Below are positions 28,186 through 37,022 of a stretch of 64,000 nt of DNA, in pieces. Position 1 is the first letter of the stretch; the number at the start of each line of letters is the position of its first letter. A model generated the notes under the pieces. It had not been told where the DNA came from. It worked only from the letters and a program-made list of their open reading frames with translations, and did no database searches. Made by a program: the position numbers and the translations under genes. Where the stretch lies: the NCBI RefSeq assembly GCF_002778275.1, contig NZ_NESG01000008.1, positions 1-64,000 on the forward strand. Direction: 5' to 3'. This DNA is from Limnohabitans sp. G3-2 (GTDB lineage Bacteria; Pseudomonadota; Gammaproteobacteria; Burkholderiales; Burkholderiaceae_C).

Positions 28186-29112
28186 ATGGACCTCGCACGC
28201 CTTGACCTGAACCTGCTGCTGGTGTTTCACCACCTGCTGCGGGAAAAGCGCGTGTCGGCTGTGGCCAGCGTGCTGGGCATGAGCCAGCCCGCCGTCAGCA
28301 GTGCCCTGGGCCGACTGCGCAGCAGCTTGGGCGACGAGTTGTTTTTGCGCACCCAGCGCGGCATGGCGCCCACGCCTTACGCCCTGCAACTGGCCGAGCC
28401 CGTGGCCACCGCGCTCGAGGGCCTGCAGCAAGCGCTCAATGTGCGCGCCTCGTTTGACCCGACCACCACCGAGCGCAGTTTCACCTTGGCCATGACCGAT
28501 GTGGGCGAAATGTATTTCCTGCCCGTGCTGATGGACGCGCTGGCGCAAACAGCCCCGGGCGTCACGCTCCATGTGGTGGCGGTGACCAGCGCCAGCCTGA
28601 AGGACGACATGGCCTCAGGCCGCACCGACTTGGCGCTGGGCCTGCTGCCGCAGCTGCAGGCGGGCTTTTTCCAGCAAGCGCTGTTTCGCCAACCGTATGT
28701 GGCCCTGATGCGTGAGGGCCACCCCTTGGCCCATGCGCAGGGTTTGACCTTGTCCGACTTTGCGCAGGCCAGCCATGTGCGGGTGATGGCCGCGGGCACG
28801 GGCCACGGGCGGATCGATGAAGCCATCCGCGAAGCGCTGGAACGACAGGGCTTGCAACGCCGCATTCGCCTCACAGTGCCGCACTTCGTGGCCTTGGGCG
28901 ATGTGCTCGGGCATTCGGACCTGATCGCCACCGTGCCTGAGCGTTTCGCCCAGCGCGTGACCGGCCCCTTTGCCCTGACCACCCGACCACTGCCCCTGGC
29001 GGTGGACGGCAGCGCGATTCACCAGTTCTGGCATGCCCGGCTGCACAAAGACCCGGGGCACCAATGGCTGCGCGGTGTGGTCGCGCAATGCTTTGGCGAC
29101 GGTACCGACTGA
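28186..29112 (+). CDS. LysR-type transcriptional regulator (NahR/NodD-like group)
   Basis: A 308-residue LysR protein with the winged HTH in residues 1-60 (LDLNLLLVFHHLLREKRVSA, then MSQPAVSSALGRLR) and a ligand-binding domain that follows. The N-terminal LDLNLL pattern is usual in the NahR/NodD/LinR branch, which senses aromatic inducers. It is divergent from the Rieske oxygenase operon, with a palindromic region between, so it most likely controls that operon and itself. The inducer is unknown. It ends 21 bp before tgt. Confidence 0.88.
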   Translation: MDLARLDLNLLLVFHHLLREKRVSAVASVLGMSQPAVSSALGRLRSSLGDELFLRTQRGMAPTPYALQLAEPVATALEGLQQALNVRASFDPTTTERSFTLAMTDVGEMYFLPVLMDALAQTAPGVTLHVVAVTSASLKDDMASGRTDLALGLLPQLQAGFFQQALFRQPYVALMREGHPLAHAQGLTLSDFAQASHVRVMAAGTGHGRIDEAIREALERQGLQRRIRLTVPHFVALGDVLGHSDLIATVPERFAQRVTGPFALTTRPLPLAVDGSAIHQFWHARLHKDPGHQWLRGVVAQCFGDGTD

Positions 29113-30306
<1,194 letters not shown>

Positions 30307-30747
30307 CTTCGCCCGCCAGCATTTGATTTCGTGGGAGGCCGCCCCTGCGGCCGAATGCACGCTTTTGCAGCACCTGTATTGTGGGAGGCCGCCCCTGCGG
30401 CCGAATGCACGCCTTTGCAGCACTTGTATTGTGGGAGGCCGCCCCTGCGGCCGAATGGAAGCTTCTGCAGCACAAGCCATTCGCGAGCAGGGGCTCGCTC
30501 CCACAAAGGCAAGCACCCACTGAGGCAAGGGCCCACGAGGGCACCCCCCCACAAAGGCAAGCGCAAGTCATGTGGGAGGCCGCCCCTGCGGCCGAATGGA
30601 AGCTTCTGCAGCACAAGCCATTCGCGAGCAGGGGCTCGCTCCCACGAAGGCTAACCCCTAAAAGGCAAACCTCCACCAAGGCAAGCGCAAGTCATGTTGG
30701 CGGCCGAATGCACGCCTTTGCAGCACAAGCCGATCGCTCAAGGGGGT
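30307..30747. repeat. REP-like repeat cluster after tgt
   Basis: No gene in this 441-bp stretch. Copies of the REP half that starts GTGGGAGGCC (hairpin GGCCGC-CCCT-GCGGCC) begin at 30331, 30381 and 30431, an exact 50-bp tandem period, and again at 30572. Opposed halves (GCGAGC-AGGG-GCTCGC, ending CTCCCAC) lie at 30479-30504 and 30620-30645. The 74-bp pairs 30431-30504 and 30572-30645 are near-identical. A degenerate copy lacking the hairpin centre is at about 30694-30740. Confidence 0.85.
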
Positions 30748-31995
30748 TCAATCGGTCGTGAACACCGTCAGCACGCCGGTGTAACCGTACAGCTGTTGGC
30801 GTGCAATTTCGCCTGCGGCAAAAAAGCCCACCAAGGGCACATCGCCCAAGGCATGGCGAATGATCTGCATCTCGGCACTCGGCCCGCCAAAGTGCGGACC
30901 ACCGCGTCCGGTGCAGCTCACATAGACAGCGCCCGCCATGCGCTTTCCGGCTTGGGGCAAGGTGGGCACCGGGTCGTCGCTCAGGGCGTTGATGGCCTCG
31001 ATGGACAGCATCTCGGGCTCCAGCGCTTCGCGGATTTCGGCGCACACGCGCACCAAGTCGGCACGGGCCGCTTGCACATCGCGGCGGCAAAACGTCAAAC
31101 GCATGCCCGGCTCGAGGTGCTCGGCAATGGCCACACCTTGGCGCAAAGGGTCCAGGCCAATGATGTGGCGCACCCGAACGTCGTTGCCCAGATTGCCCGC
31201 ACGGCCCACGCCAGACTGCCCGGGTGCACTCAGGCCCACCAAGGTCGCACGGACCACGGCAATGGCTTTTTGCGGGTCCTTCAGGCTGATGCCCAAATCC
31301 CCCAACATGAGGTCCAGCGCAGGCTCTCCCGCCAATTTGAGCACCACATGGTCTTCGTATTCGGTGATCTCTCGCTCAGGGGCCACAGGCTGACAGCCTT
31401 GCGTCACGCGCGACAAAAGCGCCACATCGGGTGAGAAGGCCACGCCACTCAAGCCACCTTGGAGCACGCCGCCGTGCACCTCTGGGCCACCCGCATCTTC
31501 AGCCCGTACCGCGAACTGCACACTGCGCGTGCGGCTGGCGCCCAATCCGCCAAACAAATAGCCTTGCTGCGTGCGCTCGGCCATCTCTTTGATCAGCTCG
31601 GCCAGGTCGGGGGTGTTGGGGTCGGCGTGCACCAAGGCCGCATCGGCCCAGCCCGCTGGCAGCGGCGACACCCCCGAAAACACGCGGTATTGCGCGGGCG
31701 TGAGGTCGCACAACATGAGCGCCATGGCGGGTTCGTCAAAGTACTCGGCGTTGTTCACCGCCACGCCAATGCCCACCGTGCCCGCCCAATCGGTCACCTC
31801 GGGCAAGGCTTGACGCAGGTGGTCCAGCAGGGCTTGCGCCTCGGGCGCGTAATGGTCGGTGATGTAGAGCAAACCCAATCGGGGCTGGCTGGCGTAATCC
31901 GGCAAACCCATCTGGGCACGCAACTGCGCCAGCACCAAGCCAGCGGCCATGCGCCACTGCGGGTGGGTGGCATGGCCACAGGGAAACAACTTCAT
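30748..31995 (-). CDS. FIST N-terminal and FIST C-terminal domain protein
   Basis: A 415-residue cytosolic protein. The FIST_N domain fills roughly the first 230 residues (LLYITDHYAPEAQALLDHLR; GTVGIGVAVNNAEY; GYLFGGLGASRTRS). The FIST_C domain ends in the signature CTGRGGPHFGGPSAE followed by LGDVPLVGFFAAGEI. FIST domains are proposed small-ligand sensors linked to signal transduction; no kinase or cyclase domain is fused here. The ATG overlaps the stop of the phaM-like gene by four bases, so the two are coupled. Confidence 0.88.
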   Translation of the reverse strand: MKLFPCGHATHPQWRMAAGLVLAQLRAQMGLPDYASQPRLGLLYITDHYAPEAQALLDHLRQALPEVTDWAGTVGIGVAVNNAEYFDEPAMALMLCDLTPAQYRVFSGVSPLPAGWADAALVHADPNTPDLAELIKEMAERTQQGYLFGGLGASRTRSVQFAVRAEDAGGPEVHGGVLQGGLSGVAFSPDVALLSRVTQGCQPVAPEREITEYEDHVVLKLAGEPALDLMLGDLGISLKDPQKAIAVVRATLVGLSAPGQSGVGRAGNLGNDVRVRHIIGLDPLRQGVAIAEHLEPGMRLTFCRRDVQAARADLVRVCAEIREALEPEMLSIEAINALSDDPVPTLPQAGKRMAGAVYVSCTGRGGPHFGGPSAEMQIIRHALGDVPLVGFFAAGEIARQQLYGYTGVLTVFTTD

Positions 31996-32717
31996 GGTGC
32001 TTTGCGCTTGGCGGCCGCTTGGCGCGGCGCAGATTTGGCAACCGGTTTGGTTTTGGCAGCGGCTGACTTTTTGGCCACGGCCTTTTTGGCGGGGCTTGGT
32101 TTTGGGCCCGCTGCTGAGGTGCTGGCCCCTTTGGCCGTCATGCCCGTCTTCATGGCTTCGGCGGCCACGTCTTTAACGGCCGCTGCGGCAATGTTTTGAA
32201 ACTGCTGGGTCAAAGCACCCCACCACTGCATCGGGTCCACCGCAGGCTTGCCCGCAGCGGCTGCCTTGGCGGGTTCTTCAGGCGCTTCGTTCCCCGCATC
32301 TGCTGGAACGGGTTTCGGCGCGGGCGCGGGCTGTGGCGTCACCGGTTGAGGCGCAGCAGCTTGTGGCTCAGCAACAGGTGCTGGTGCAGGGGCTTTGGCC
32401 GTGAAGGCCTTGGCCAGATCGGTCATGCTGACGTTCATGCTCTGCAGCGTGGACAAGGTCATTTTTTGCACCTCCATCGCCTGGATGGTGGCCTTGAGCG
32501 CCGTGGTGTTTTGTTCTAACCAAAAAAGCACCGACTTCAACTCTTGGATGCGTTTGTCGATGTCTTCGATGCTGAGCGTGGGCGCCACCCAACTGGCCAT
32601 GCCGGGCATCCCGGCGCCCGCCGCGGGCTGGGCCTGGGCCGAGGTTTTGGACAGATTTTGTAAAAAGTCAAAGCCCGGCACAAATTGGCCAAAGCCGAAG
32701 GCAGAGGGTTCGCTCAT
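31992..32717 (-). CDS. phaM: PhaM-like polyhydroxyalkanoate granule protein
   Basis: PhaM of Ralstonia eutropha binds PHB synthase and DNA and ties granules to the nucleoid. The 241-residue product here has an N-terminal FGFGQFVPGFDFLQNL, a conserved helical block SIEDIDKRIQELKSVLFWLE and an alanine/proline-rich middle. The C-terminus is lysine-alanine rich (PAKKAVAKKSAAAK), like the DNA-binding tail of PhaM. ATG at 32717 follows AAGGA by six bases. It is first in an operon with the FIST gene. Confidence 0.82.
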   Translation of the reverse strand: MSEPSAFGFGQFVPGFDFLQNLSKTSAQAQPAAGAGMPGMASWVAPTLSIEDIDKRIQELKSVLFWLEQNTTALKATIQAMEVQKMTLSTLQSMNVSMTDLAKAFTAKAPAPAPVAEPQAAAPQPVTPQPAPAPKPVPADAGNEAPEEPAKAAAAGKPAVDPMQWWGALTQQFQNIAAAAVKDVAAEAMKTGMTAKGASTSAAGPKPSPAKKAVAKKSAAAKTKPVAKSAPRQAAAKRKAP

Positions 32718-32763
32718 GGCAGTTCCTTGGAAAGTGTTCTGCAAAGCTTACCCGAAGAGCCTT

Positions 32764-32874
32764 TCAACCCGCCACCAACACCCTCGCCTTGCGTGGCGTC
32801 AGCACCAAGGTTTCACCCTCCTTGAAGTCTTGCTGGCGGTATGGCGATGCCGACAGTTGCGCTTTGATGGTGGC
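32764..32874 (-). pseudogene. cysA: probable 3' remnant of a sulfate ABC transporter ATPase gene (cysA)
   Basis: A minus-strand frame of 36 codons ends at a stop after ATIKAQLSASPYRQQDFKEG plus ETLVLTPRKARVLVAG. The TLVLTPRKARV ending resembles the C-terminal domain of CysA-type ATPases. It has no start or ATPase domain. The assignment depends partly on the sbp remnant that lies just upstream on the same strand in the expected operon order. Confidence 0.4.
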
Positions 32875-32993
32875 GCTGCAGCGGCATGGCCCTTTGTGGC
32901 GTATTGGGCGATTTTGAAGACACCTCTACAAAACTCAAGCCAATGTTTGCACCCTGCTAATGCTCAATTTGCTCTAAAGAGATCCCGAACACC

Positions 32994-33053
32994 TCATCTC
33001 TGGGTGCAGATCTGTTCGAAGCTGCTGCCATCTGCCACGTGGGCTTTGTCGAC
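32994..33053 (-). pseudogene. sbp: 3' remnant of a sulfate-binding protein gene (sbp)
   Basis: The last 20 codons, VDKAHVADGSSFEQICTQR and a stop, correspond to the C-terminus of the intact sbp gene at the right end of the window ([19 protein letters not shown]). The two 60-base stretches agree at roughly 80 percent of positions by eye, with the stop codons aligned. Nothing upstream of residue -20 is recognisable, so the gene is deleted to its tail. Confidence 0.75.
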
Positions 33054-33107
33054 CCGTCCTGGCCGCAGAAGCGTGCGGGACGATCAAGGACAAGCGCTCA
33101 GTCCACG

Positions 33108-33164
33108 GGATCACCCAGCGCATCTCATGGAGGCATTCCCGCGTGCGCGTGCGCTGGGTGACCC
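33108..33164. repeat. inverted repeat of 15 bp arms (one mismatch)
   Basis: TCACCCAGCGCA at 33111-33122 is the perfect complement of TGCGCTGGGTGA at 33150-33161. The arms extend outward by three bases with one mismatch. The loop is 27 bp. It lies in the decayed stretch between the sbp remnant and the DUF11 locus. It could be a stem-loop of a lost gene or a mobile-element end. Confidence 0.5.
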
Positions 33165-33237
33165 CTACAAAAACTGCATGGGCCAGGCTCAACGGTCACA
33201 GATCAGGCCACCACATGACTAATTTTGCACAAAATCA

Positions 33238-33280
33238 TTCAATTCAGCTATTTTTCATCCTATACTTTACCTTTAGGTAA
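33238..33280 (+). promoter_or_regulatory. candidate promoter and operator of the DUF11/giant-protein locus
   Basis: In an AT-rich patch: -35 TTCAAT at 33238-33243, a 17-bp spacer, -10 TATACT at 33261-33266. The inverted repeat TTACCT-TT-AGGTAA at 33267-33280 follows immediately, so a repressor bound there would cover the start point. The AT content contrasts sharply with the GC-rich genes that follow. No transcription factor is assigned. Confidence 0.45.
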
Positions 33281-33362
33281 CAAATTTGATATCATTCTAA
33301 GCAGATTGGATTTGTCATTGAACGGACTGCTTATACGCAATTTTTCCCTCATGGAGTTCTTA

Positions 33363-33983
33363 ATGATTCAAAACGAGCAAGATGCACTGATCTTCGTCAG
33401 AAATAGCAGACATGGCCGACGTTCACGTCATTTTTCAAAACACTTCCTCCCTAAAAATTCAACAATTTGCCATCTATTGGCTGCACTTTTGGTGACCTTG
33501 GGTGCCGCCTCAGCACACGCCCAATCCCCTGCAGTCCCTCCGGAATCGGCCGCTGCGCAGTCGGCCATCAAGGTCGATCTGAAACAGTTCCTCGTCACCC
33601 AAGAGGCCGGCAAGGAAGTGCTCAAACCGGCGGACGCCGTCAAGCCGAATGACCTCATCGAATACCGGGCGGTCTACGCCAACCAAAGCGCCCGTGTGGT
33701 GCGAGATGTAACGGCCGAGCTGCCCATTCCTGTCAGCCTCGAATACCAGGCCAGCACGGCCAGACCCCGCCAAACCGCCCAAGTCACCGTCGACGGCAAC
33801 CGCTACGGCACCGAGCCGCTGATGCGTGAGCTGCCCGGCGGCAAGAAAGAACCCATTCCCCCAGCCCAGTACCGCCGCTTGCGCTGGACCTTGGGCCAGA
33901 TCGACCCTGGCGCCAGGGTCGAAGTCTCGGCCCGGGCCCGCGTGCCCAGCAGCCCATCTGCTCCCCCTTCAACCCAGCCTTAA
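33363..33983 (+). CDS. small exported DUF11-domain protein
   Basis: A 206-residue protein with an unusually long basic N-region (about 35 residues, several Arg/Lys) before a hydrophobic core HLLAALLVTLGAASAHA and a probable cleavage after AHA. The mature part is one DUF11-like beta-sandwich (KVDLKQFLVTQEAGKEVLKP; PNDLIEYRAVYANQSARVVRDV; RRLRWTLGQIDPGARVEV). ATG at 33363 is chosen because GGAG stands six bases upstream; ATG at 33351 is possible. It is the first gene of a four-gene plus-strand set of exported proteins. Function unknown. Confidence 0.75.
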   Translation: MIQNEQDALIFVRNSRHGRRSRHFSKHFLPKNSTICHLLAALLVTLGAASAHAQSPAVPPESAAAQSAIKVDLKQFLVTQEAGKEVLKPADAVKPNDLIEYRAVYANQSARVVRDVTAELPIPVSLEYQASTARPRQTAQVTVDGNRYGTEPLMRELPGGKKEPIPPAQYRRLRWTLGQIDPGARVEVSARARVPSSPSAPPSTQP

Positions 33984-34046
33984 TGGCCAGCCCCTCACGG
34001 CGCAGCCGTTGCAGGGGTACATCCGTTTGACCCAAGGAGTCCATTC

Positions 34047-36926
34047 ATGAGAACAAATTTTTCAGATCGCGGAAGTGTCATGCACACTTGGCGCCAGCGG
34101 GGCGTGGTCCTGCTCGCGTGGGTGGGCGGGCTTTGCGCAAGTCAGCTCGCCTTTGCAGCGGCACCACCGGCTGGCACCAGCATCACCAACCAGGCCACGG
34201 CGTCCTACAAGGACAACACCGGGGCGTCTCAGCTGTCCACCTCCAACACCGTCGTCACCACGGTCAGTCAAGTCGGCTCCTACACGCTCACGCCGGCCAG
34301 CAACGCCAAGAGTGCCGGTCCCGGTGCCACGGTCTACATGGCCTACATGCTGACCAACACCGGCAACGGCACCGACAGCTTCAACATCAAGGCGGTTGAA
34401 AGTGCGACCACACCGGACTTCACCAAGATCGAGATCTACCCCGACAACGGTGGTGGCCTGCCCCAGGGCACACAGGCCCTGTGTACCCAGGCCACGGCCG
34501 GTCAGGACTGCGTGCCCGCAGCGCAAACCCTGGCTGCGGGTCAGAGTTACGCCTTCGTGGTGGCCTACACCATCCCGAGTACGGCCACCCTCGGAACCTG
34601 GCCCAGCAACACCGGCACGGTCACGGTCACACCCTCGGCGACCCTGGCCAGCCTGTACAGCACGGCCACGCTGTCGCGCACCGACACAGTGACCTTGACC
34701 AACAGCGCGGCCTTCTCGGTCACCAAGCAAATTGGCGCGCCCCAGGTCAGCCCGGTCAACGGGACCTGGCCCGTGGCCACCAGCGGCCCGCGCGGCACCA
34801 CCACCACCTACACCATCCATTACACCAACAACGGTGCGGCGGCCGGTGACCTGTACATCAAGGACACCCTTGTGGCGGGGCTGAGCTACAAGAGCGGTCA
34901 GTCCGTCATCAGCTGTCTGGGTGGCAACGCCCTGACCGAGGCGGGCGATGCGGCTATCGCCTGCGGCGCGGGATCGCAGACCGTGGCGTTCGAGCAAAGC
35001 GGTCAGGTCATCCAGGCCCTGGTCAAGAACGTGCCCGTGGGCAGCAGCGGCACCCTGAGCTTCCAAGTCGATGTTTCCAACGCCGCCACCATTGGCACTT
35101 TGAGCAATTCGGCCCAGTACACGGCCAGCAGTTGTGTCATTGGTACGGTGACAGGCTGTTCTGCTGAAACTCTGGTGAACACCAACGCGGTGGACTTCAA
35201 TGTCACAGCCAACCGAAGTCTGCGCCTGAACACGGTGGACACCACCGCAGGCACCCCCGCTGGCGCCACGGACGGCGTGACCTCGGCCAACATCGTGCCT
35301 GGCAGCTTCGTTCGGCAAACGCACACCCTGGTCAACACCGGCAATGCGCCAGACACGTTCAACGTGACGGTCAACCCCGGCAACTTCCCGGCGGGCAGCA
35401 CCTTCACCTGGCTCAACGCCAACCTCACCCCGCTGCTGGACAACAACAGCGATGGCATCATCGACACGGGTCTCATGGCTGCTGGCAGCACCTTGTCGCT
35501 GATCTTGCAGGTCACGGCGCCCAGCGGCACGCCTGTGGCCAATGGCGTCAACTACAGCGCCACCGTGACGGCCACGTCGATCAACGACGTCAATGTGAAG
35601 GACGCCACCTTTGCCAAGATCACCGACGTGATCGGCGGCTATGTGGACCTGGTCAACAAACCGGTCACCGCCCTGGCCGGCGATGTGGGCCCTGGCCCTG
35701 GCAATTCACCCGCCTTCACCACCACCGCCAAGGTGGCGGGCAGCGGCTACAGCGAAATTCCGCTGACCATCCGCAACTACGATGGCAACGCCAACACCTA
35801 CACGCTCAGCGTCAGCAGCAGCTCCAGCTTCCAAGGCGGTCTGCCGGCAGGTTGGTCGGTGGTGTTCAGCGCCACAGCCTGCTCCGCGCCCACCGCATTG
35901 GCCAACGCCACCACCGGTTCGGTTGCAGCCATCAGTGGCAGCACACCGGGTTCGCTGGACATCTATGCCTGCGTGAGTTCGCCCGCAAACGCCCCCACCT
36001 CGACGCAGCCGCTCTTCATCAAGGTGGCCGCTGGGGGTGTCACCTCCAATGGTGCTCCGGCCAACGACGTGCTGTATGACGCCGTGTCTGTGCTGGCCGC
36101 CAACGCCTACAGCTTCTCGCTCACGGCCAATGGCTCCGCCAGCGTCGCCCGTGGTCAGGTCGTGGACTATCCGCACAACCTGGTCAACACCGGTGTCAGC
36201 ACCTGCGGCGCAGGAACGGCCAACAACTACATCAAGGTGACGGCCACAACCAGTGCCCCGAACTGGACGGTCGCCATTTACAAAGACGTCAACAACGACG
36301 GTGTCGTCGACGCGAATGACACGCTGATCACCAACGGTCAGCTCGTGACGGGCGGCTTGACCTCCTCTGTCACCAACCCAGGTGCCACGACCCACTCTGT
36401 CAAATTCATCGTGCGGGTGTTCGCGCCGGGTGGTGCCAACGCCGGCGACACGGCCACGGTCACGGTCACCGTCAGCGACGTGGACAGCACTGGCAACACC
36501 GTCCAGAACGCGCCCAACGGTTGCGGCCAGCAGATCAACACCGACACGGCGCGCGTTGTGACGGGAGCGCTCACGGTGTTCAAGACGCAAGGCACCACGG
36601 CAGGCGCCTGCACCAGCACCTTCCCGAGCTTGGTGACGGCCTCGCAAACCGCCAAGCCCGGTGACTGCGTGTACTACGAGGTGGTGGCCACCAACAACAG
36701 CGCAGCCCCGGTTCGGGATGTGTCCTTGAATGATGCGGCCCCGGCCCAGACCACCCTGGTGTCGTCCTCGCCAGCACCCAGTTGCAGCGCGACCGGCCTG
36801 ACGTCCGGGACCAGCATCACGGCCACGCCTGCCAACAACGGCGTGAGCTGCGGTACCTCTGGCACCAACACCTTGGCGCCTGGTGGCTCGATCACCCTGA
36901 AGTTCGCCATCCAGATCAACAACTGA
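34047..36926 (+). CDS. exported DUF11 repeat protein (959 aa)
   Basis: Starts with a Sec signal (core VVLLAWVGGLCASQLAFA, cleavage near residue 38) then AAPPAGTSITNQATASY, a start shared with the next gene's product. The body is built from repeated beta-sandwich domains with the signature LxNTGNxxDxFNV (about residues 105, 428 and 711). It closes with a full DUF11 domain (from VFKTQGTTAG near 844 to SITLKFAIQINN). No membrane anchor, barrel, LPXTG or IPTL-type tail is seen, so it is probably secreted or held by a partner. AGGAG lies seven bases before the ATG. Confidence 0.8.
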   Translation: MRTNFSDRGSVMHTWRQRGVVLLAWVGGLCASQLAFAAAPPAGTSITNQATASYKDNTGASQLSTSNTVVTTVSQVGSYTLTPASNAKSAGPGATVYMAYMLTNTGNGTDSFNIKAVESATTPDFTKIEIYPDNGGGLPQGTQALCTQATAGQDCVPAAQTLAAGQSYAFVVAYTIPSTATLGTWPSNTGTVTVTPSATLASLYSTATLSRTDTVTLTNSAAFSVTKQIGAPQVSPVNGTWPVATSGPRGTTTTYTIHYTNNGAAAGDLYIKDTLVAGLSYKSGQSVISCLGGNALTEAGDAAIACGAGSQTVAFEQSGQVIQALVKNVPVGSSGTLSFQVDVSNAATIGTLSNSAQYTASSCVIGTVTGCSAETLVNTNAVDFNVTANRSLRLNTVDTTAGTPAGATDGVTSANIVPGSFVRQTHTLVNTGNAPDTFNVTVNPGNFPAGSTFTWLNANLTPLLDNNSDGIIDTGLMAAGSTLSLILQVTAPSGTPVANGVNYSATVTATSINDVNVKDATFAKITDVIGGYVDLVNKPVTALAGDVGPGPGNSPAFTTTAKVAGSGYSEIPLTIRNYDGNANTYTLSVSSSSSFQGGLPAGWSVVFSATACSAPTALANATTGSVAAISGSTPGSLDIYACVSSPANAPTSTQPLFIKVAAGGVTSNGAPANDVLYDAVSVLAANAYSFSLTANGSASVARGQVVDYPHNLVNTGVSTCGAGTANNYIKVTATTSAPNWTVAIYKDVNNDGVVDANDTLITNGQLVTGGLTSSVTNPGATTHSVKFIVRVFAPGGANAGDTATVTVTVSDVDSTGNTVQNAPNGCGQQINTDTARVVTGALTVFKTQGTTAGACTSTFPSLVTASQTAKPGDCVYYEVVATNNSAAPVRDVSLNDAAPAQTTLVSSSPAPSCSATGLTSGTSITATPANNGVSCGTSGTNTLAPGGSITLKFAIQINN

Positions 36927-36939
36927 AACTCGCAGGCGT

Positions 36940-36962
36940 TTCAAGCGGCCCTGCCGCTTGAA
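36940..36962. other. stem-loop after the 959-residue DUF11 gene
   Basis: Perfect 9-bp inverted repeat TTCAAGCGG-CCCTG-CCGCTTGAA, 14 bp after the stop codon. No T run follows directly, so it may be a partial terminator or an RNA-stabilising hairpin that sets the ratio of upstream to downstream gene expression. Confidence 0.6.
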
Positions 36963-37022
36963 TCGCCTTGTGGTTTTTGGAGGGGACAGCCCCCGCGGAC
37001 TGTCGCGTCTTGGCGAGAAATT

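Noticed and set aside
30331..30460. Possible CRISPR array at the 50-bp period after tgt
   Set aside because: The spacers are near-identical and the repeats are palindromic REP halves; opposed copies follow. No cas genes.
32395..33222. A 275-codon plus-strand frame across the phaM start and the decayed sulfate region
   Set aside because: It runs antisense to phaM and across the remnants, with no domain and no proper start.
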